Positions 5,598 to 8,463 of a stretch of 8,463 bases of DNA are shown piece after piece. The stretch covers positions 1-8,463 of the forward strand of contig JACDGA010000064.1 of the NCBI GenBank assembly GCA_013815505.1. The letters run 5' to 3'. Made by a program: the position numbers and the translations under genes. Numbering within the stretch: position 1 is the first letter of the stretch; each line of letters opens with the position of its first letter. The DNA is from Acidimicrobiia bacterium (GTDB lineage Bacteria > Actinomycetota > Acidimicrobiia > Acidimicrobiales > Ilumatobacteraceae). The notes beneath the pieces were generated by a model, which worked only from the letters and a program-made list of their open reading frames with translations, had not been told where the DNA came from and searched no databases.

Positions 5598-6218
5598 ATG
5601 CTCGATCATGTGTTCACCGATGCCATCAGCGCGCTGCGCGACGCGTTCGAGGCGGCGCTCCTCGAGCGCCAGGCGTTCGAGGAGCACTTTCAGGTCGACG
5701 TGCTGCTCGGTGACCTGACGTGGGAGACGAGCTACGGCCTGCCGGGCGAGGGGCAGCCGCCCCGCGTCGTGGCCCACATCACGTTCGACTGGCCGTCGTG
5801 GAGCCAGACGTCGTACCGCCGCTGGTACGTCGAAGAAGAGCTCGACGCCCGCCCCGCGATCGAGATGGAGATCGTGCTACGAGTGCAGCGCCTCGCCGAG
5901 CAGCCACCCGCCGACGTGCTGTTCGCCGCAGTCCCGCCGCACAGCCCGCTCATCGGCGACGACCGCCTCGAGCGGGCGGGTCTCACGATCGAGATCGGCC
6001 ACCCCGACCCTGCCGGCGGTGGCGATCTGGTCGATGACGAGCACGCCGTCGAGATCACCTACGAAGGCCTCTACGAGCTGGCCGAAGAGACGCTTGCCGA
6101 CGGCACGAGCAAGCAACTCGACGAGCACTTTGGCACGCTGGGCGGCTGGATCGCCTCGATGCTCGTGCGTCTCGGCGATGTCCGCCTGAAGTACCTGCCC
6201 GCCGAGACCGAGAGCTGA
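5598..6218 (+). CDS. acidic protein of unknown function
   Basis: 206 residues, not recognised. The frame is open back to 5331, but that part is antisense to the crotonase gene; the ATG at 5598 follows a plausible leaderless -10 box and begins the protein-like sequence. It opens with an amphipathic helix rich in Ala, Glu and Phe (MLDHVFTDAISALRDAFEAA), then a strand-rich part with several Trp (VLLGDLTWETSYGLPGEG and ITFDWPSWSQTSYRRWYVEE), a central helix and PADVLFAAVPPHSPLIGDDR, and an acidic C-terminal helical part ending in GGWIASMLVRLGDVRLKYLP. It has no signal peptide, no clear membrane helix and no recognisable catalytic motif, so it is probably cytoplasmic. It lies 9 bases before the second crotonase gene and very likely shares its transcript, which suggests, but does not show, a link to acyl-CoA metabolism. 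Confidence 0.75.
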   Translation: MLDHVFTDAISALRDAFEAALLERQAFEEHFQVDVLLGDLTWETSYGLPGEGQPPRVVAHITFDWPSWSQTSYRRWYVEEELDARPAIEMEIVLRVQRLAEQPPADVLFAAVPPHSPLIGDDRLERAGLTIEIGHPDPAGGGDLVDDEHAVEITYEGLYELAEETLADGTSKQLDEHFGTLGGWIASMLVRLGDVRLKYLPAETES

Positions 6219-6227
6219 ACCCGCGAA

Positions 6228-7019
6228 ATGACCACCCAGGGACAACCTGTCCGATACGACGTCGCCGAGCGCGTCGCCACGATCACGCTCGACCGCCCCG
6301 ACGTGCGCAACGCGCTGTCGTCGGAGGTGCTCGAGCTGTTGCCGGCGCTGATCCAGCGGGCCGAGGACGACAGCGAAATCGACGTGATGATCCTGACCGG
6401 GAGCGACCCGGCGTTCTGCGCCGGACTCGACCTGCGCGAGCTCGGTTCCACGGCAGGCAACCTCGGTGGGCGCGGCGGCAGCGACGGCAGTGCGCCGTCA
6501 CACCGCAGCCGTGGCCCGTTCCCCGCCCACACCAAGCCGCTCCTGGGTGCGATCAACGGTGTCGCCGTGACGGGCGGATTCGAGCTGGCGCTCAACTGCG
6601 ATCTCCTCGTCGCCTCCGAGCACGCCAAGTTCGGCGACACCCACGCCCGCGTCGGCATCATGCCGGGTTGGGGGCTGTCCGTGCTGCTGCCTCAAGCCAT
6701 CGGCGTGCGACGGGCACGGGAGATGAGCTTCACCGGCAACTTCATGGACGCCGAGGAGGCGCTGCGCTTCGGCCTCGTCAACCACGTCGTGCAGCACGAC
6801 GAGCTGATGCCGTTCACGCGATCGATCGCCGCCGACATCGTCGGCAACGAACAGCCGGCGGTGCGCGGGCTACGCGCCACCTACGACGCAGTGACGTTCG
6901 ACGACGATGGCTGGGAGAACGAAGCGCGAGCAGCGAGGGCGTGGCGCCGCGACCACTTCTCTGCCGATCGCGTCGCCGAGCGGCGCGAGCAGATCCAGGC
7001 CCGCGGCAGGACGCAGTAG
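6228..7019 (+). CDS. enoyl-CoA hydratase/isomerase family protein
   Basis: 263 residues, a complete crotonase-fold protein. Marks include VATITLDRPDVRNALSSEVL (16-35), MILTGSDPAFCAGLDLREL (54-72) and LLGAINGVAVTGGFELALNC (105-124) forming the oxyanion hole, then FGDTHARVGIMPGWGLSVLL (135-154). The first catalytic Glu is kept (Glu119 in GGFEL), while the second position is His139. The THARVG-MPGWGLS pattern is, from memory, common in actinobacterial EchA proteins, so this is a family variant rather than damage. Residues ~73-97 form a Gly/Ser-rich loop between the two oxyanion strands, in the region that normally shapes the acyl pocket. Substrate is unknown; the expected place is the cytoplasm in fatty acid or related acyl-CoA breakdown. 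It follows the acidic orphan gene by 9 bases with no clear ribosome binding site, and ends only 4 bases from the convergent SGNH hydrolase gene. Confidence 0.92.
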   Translation: MTTQGQPVRYDVAERVATITLDRPDVRNALSSEVLELLPALIQRAEDDSEIDVMILTGSDPAFCAGLDLRELGSTAGNLGGRGGSDGSAPSHRSRGPFPAHTKPLLGAINGVAVTGGFELALNCDLLVASEHAKFGDTHARVGIMPGWGLSVLLPQAIGVRRAREMSFTGNFMDAEEALRFGLVNHVVQHDELMPFTRSIAADIVGNEQPAVRGLRATYDAVTFDDDGWENEARAARAWRRDHFSADRVAERREQIQARGRTQ

Positions 7020-7030
7020 CGGGCTACAGC
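7013..7030. terminator. small inverted repeat spanning two convergent stop codons
   Basis: GTAG-CGGG-CTAC at 7016-7027 is a perfect 4-base stem with a 4-base loop, extended by GC/GC pairs at 7013-7014 and 7029-7030 across one A-A mismatch. The two TAG stop codons of the converging genes form its arms. There is no T-run on either side, so it is weak at best as an intrinsic terminator. Confidence 0.2.
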
Positions 7031-8058
7031 TCGACGCCGCGAGCGGCGAGATCGTCTCGGACCGCGGTCGCGATGTCGAGCGCAAGGATCTCGGCGCCCA
7101 CCTCGTTGAGGTGGAACCCGTCGCCCGAACGCACCGACTTGCCCTCGCCGTCACGTGGGTCGACGACGTACTGGGCGAAGCCGCCGTTGCGGCCAGAGAA
7201 CCGCTCCCACGTATCGATGAACACGACGTCGGACCGATCGCCGGCGTGCTCCCGCACGACCTGATCCTGCACCTCCATGCGCTCGCTCACGTCCGGGGTG
7301 CGGTGGTTCGGGATGCCGACCCAGATGAGTGTCCGCCCGTCAGCCGACAGCAGGTCCATCACCTCGCCGACCCTGCGCCCGTACTCCTCCTCCCAGTCGG
7401 CGTTGTCCTCGACGGGACCGCCGACGACGAAGTCGGGGCTGGCGCCCTGCGGGCCCTCGGTGAGACCCTGGGCGTCGTTGCCGCCGAACGTGACGATCAC
7501 GATGTCGGGGTCGTAGGCGGCGATGGCTTCGGCGAACCGCGCCGGCCAGTCGAAGAAGTCGGGCCGCGAGAGCCCAGAGGAGACCTTGTAGTCGAGCTGC
7601 GTCTCGGCCTCTGGCACGTCGTCCAGCAAGTCTTGCAGGTACGGACCGAACGTTCCGGCGTCGCTGTCGCCGGCGATGTACACGCGGGCCGGTGATTCGG
7701 CCGTCGGCACCTCGTCACCCGAGCCCGGCTCGTCGTCGGGCGACGTTGCGGGGATCGTCATCGTCGCCGTGTCCGCCGTCGAGGCGGCAGACACCTCGAC
7801 GCGCGACGAAACCGTGGCTGAGCCGGAAGTGCCGGTCGACTCGCTGGTCGTGGCGGCCGTCACCGTTGTCTCAGTGCGGGACGAGCCGGAAACGTCCTCG
7901 TCGACCACGGCGGGATCGTCGTCGCCGTCGAGCAGCGCCCGTGCGCCCGAGAATCCCCCGGCGACGAGCGCGACGACCACGACAGCGGCGGCGGTGCGCC
8001 GAACCATGTATCGCCGGGCGCTCACCGGACTCGAGCGCGGGGCGGACGTGGGCGGCAC
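7024..8058 (-). CDS. membrane-anchored SGNH hydrolase, DUF459 type
   Basis: 344 residues from a GTG start. Residues ~19-38 (MVRRTAAAVVVVALVAGGFS) form a signal anchor or uncleaved signal peptide, followed by a Thr/Ser/Asp-rich linker (~45-122), so the catalytic part should lie outside the membrane. The SGNH domain (~125-340) shows IAGDSDAG (128-135, nucleophile Ser132), SSGLSRPDFFDWPARF (160-175), TFGGNDAQG (190-198, with Asn194), IWVGIPNHR (245-253) and SGDGFHLNEVGAEILALDI (311-329, Asp313 and His316). The second block, the FDWP motif and the WVGIP strand are characteristic of DUF459. SGNH enzymes of this sort are esterases or O-acyl transferases acting on surface glycans; the substrate here is unknown. 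An internal ATG at codon 18 (8007) is an alternative start, but a -10 box 8 bases upstream of the GTG favours 8058 as a leaderless start. It is divergent from the lipoprotein gene. Confidence 0.88.
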   Translation of the reverse strand: MPPTSAPRSSPVSARRYMVRRTAAAVVVVALVAGGFSGARALLDGDDDPAVVDEDVSGSSRTETTVTAATTSESTGTSGSATVSSRVEVSAASTADTATMTIPATSPDDEPGSGDEVPTAESPARVYIAGDSDAGTFGPYLQDLLDDVPEAETQLDYKVSSGLSRPDFFDWPARFAEAIAAYDPDIVIVTFGGNDAQGLTEGPQGASPDFVVGGPVEDNADWEEEYGRRVGEVMDLLSADGRTLIWVGIPNHRTPDVSERMEVQDQVVREHAGDRSDVVFIDTWERFSGRNGGFAQYVVDPRDGEGKSVRSGDGFHLNEVGAEILALDIATAVRDDLAARGVEL

Positions 8059-8066
8059 GGGGCACC

Positions 8067-8072
8067 ATGTTA
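8067..8072 (-). promoter_or_regulatory. candidate -10 box for leaderless SGNH hydrolase gene
   Basis: Read on the minus strand this is TAACAT, a good TANNNT -10, ending 8 bases before the GTG at 8058. That spacing puts transcription start about at the GTG, which supports both a leaderless transcript and the choice of GTG over the internal ATG. No clear -35 is seen. Confidence 0.42.
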
Positions 8073-8093
8073 CGGGGACGTGCGGCGGTGCGA

Positions 8094-8122
8094 CTGGCAG
8101 CGCCGCCGTAGGGAGCTACACT
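8094..8122 (+). promoter_or_regulatory. candidate promoter for the lipoprotein gene
   Basis: CTGGCA (8094-8099) matches four of six consensus -35 bases; after a 17-base spacer TACACT (8117-8122) fits the -10 pattern. This leaves an untranslated leader of roughly 60 bases before the ATG at 8191. It lies back to back with the -10 of the minus-strand SGNH gene, about 45 bases away. Confidence 0.45.
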
Positions 8123-8178
8123 CGGCCGCCATCTGATCGGCGCGTGAACACCGCTGGATTCGGTCCGGACACCCACAG

Positions 8179-8187
8179 AAGGGGAGG
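8179..8187 (+). promoter_or_regulatory. ribosome binding site of the lipoprotein gene
   Basis: AAGGGGAGG is purine-rich and close to the Shine-Dalgarno consensus, three bases before the ATG at 8191 when measured from its end. It fixes the lipoprotein start and contrasts with the leaderless-looking genes nearby. Confidence 0.6.
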
Positions 8188-8190
8188 CAT

Positions 8191-8463
8191 ATGAGAAACA
8201 ACAAGCGTCTGCTCGCCGCAGCGCTGGTAACCACATTGGGGTTCACCGCAGCGGCGTGCGGCGACGACGACGAGCCAACCGACACCACTGGTGGTGGCGA
8301 GGGTACAACCGCGACATCGGCCGGTGGCAGTGGCTCGACGACCCCGTCGTCGGACACCACGATGACATCGGACACCACGATGACATCGGACACCACGATG
8401 ACATCGGACACCACGATGACATCGGACACCACGATGACATCGGACACCACGATGACATCGGAC
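8191..8463 (+). CDS. lipoprotein with Thr/Ser-rich tandem repeats, 5' part
   Basis: The frame runs off the window; 91 residues are visible. It begins MRNNKRLLAAALVTTLGFTA, then AAC: a basic n-region, a hydrophobic core and a relaxed lipobox with Cys23, so after lipid attachment the protein should be anchored on the outer face of the membrane. The Cys is followed by the acidic GDDDE typical of actinobacterial lipoproteins, then a Thr/Gly/Ser-rich stretch. From residue 55 the protein is a six-residue repeat (Asp-Thr-Thr-Met-Thr-Ser) encoded by perfect 18-base units. Such a stretch would be a flexible stalk holding a domain away from the membrane; the Thr and Ser could be O-glycosylated (inference). 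What follows is not visible, so the function of the protein cannot be said: solute-binding protein, surface adhesin or stand-alone repeat protein all remain possible. Start is supported by a purine-rich ribosome binding site and a promoter upstream. Confidence 0.85.
   Translation, partial: MRNNKRLLAAALVTTLGFTAAACGDDDEPTDTTGGGEGTTATSAGGSGSTTPSSDTTMTSDTTMTSDTTMTSDTTMTSDTTMTSDTTMTSD
8353..8463 (+). repeat. perfect 18-base tandem repeat, six copies plus three bases, continuing past the edge
   Basis: The unit gacaccacgatgacatcg repeats without a single mismatch at 8353, 8371, 8389, 8407, 8425 and 8443, followed by gac at the window end. It lies in frame inside the lipoprotein gene and encodes Asp-Thr-Thr-Met-Thr-Ser. 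Third positions are identical in all copies, so the array is kept uniform by recent expansion or conversion rather than by protein-level selection alone. True copy number is unknown because the array is cut by the edge. Confidence 0.97.

Noticed and set aside
6907..7695. Plus-strand open frame of about 260 codons over the SGNH gene
   Set aside because: It is the antisense reading of the DUF459 hydrolase, whose GDS, GGND and DGFH blocks are all on the minus strand.
8070..8458. Long minus-strand open frames with repeated Val-Ser-Asp-Val-Ile-Val or Met-Ser-Ser-Trp-Cys-Pro
   Set aside because: They are only reverse readings of the 18-base tandem repeat, which is stop-free on both strands; the plus frame has promoter, ribosome binding site and a lipoprotein signal.
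8353..8463. CRISPR-like regular repeat
   Set aside because: Units are directly adjacent with no spacers, 18 bases long, and in frame with a coding sequence.

Overview
This is an ordinary-looking stretch of a high-GC bacterial chromosome. Codons end overwhelmingly in G or C, genes are densely packed with ATGA-type overlaps, leaderless-looking -10 boxes are common, and the surface proteins are rich in Asp, Thr and Ser. The mix of aerobic CO-dehydrogenase-type maturation genes, several crotonase paralogues, a DUF459 SGNH hydrolase and a DUF501 protein points to an actinobacterium. My guess is the class Acidimicrobiia (Ilumatobacter-like); that assignment is inference from gene style, not from a marker gene.

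Left part (1-2855, plus strand): the 3' end of a CoxE-type VWA protein overlaps an XdhC/CoxI-family gene by 8 bases. About 200 bases further on lies a membrane-tailed CoxG-like SRPBCC protein. This is the accessory (maturation and membrane attachment) part of a molybdenum hydroxylase locus of the CO dehydrogenase kind; the structural subunits and the MoxR-type ATPase would be expected upstream, outside the window. The XdhC-CoxG gap carries a codon-biased, protein-like stretch on the minus strand that looks like a gene remnant or an unrecognised small gene.

Middle (2878-4409, plus strand): an unusual 297-residue protein joins a DUF501 domain to what I read as the C-terminal half of a Ppx/GppA (exopolyphosphatase) protein, with the phosphate-binding first half missing and its motifs eroded. 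It is followed, with an ATGA overlap, by a RimJ/RimL-like GNAT acetyltransferase.

Right-centre (4449-7019): a minus-strand pair (a crotonase-fold protein lacking both classical catalytic glutamates, then a 106-residue basic orphan protein with a very strong ribosome binding site) is transcribed divergently from a plus-strand pair (an acidic 206-residue orphan and a second enoyl-CoA hydratase-like protein). Only 31 bases separate the divergent starts.

Right end (7024-8463): a membrane-anchored, probably extracytoplasmic DUF459 SGNH hydrolase on the minus strand is divergent from the start of a lipoprotein gene. After a Cys lipobox, the lipoprotein enters a perfect 18-base tandem repeat (Asp-Thr-Thr-Met-Thr-Ser) that runs off the window. 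I found no RNA genes, insertion sequences, CRISPR arrays or stretches above 300 bases without a gene.
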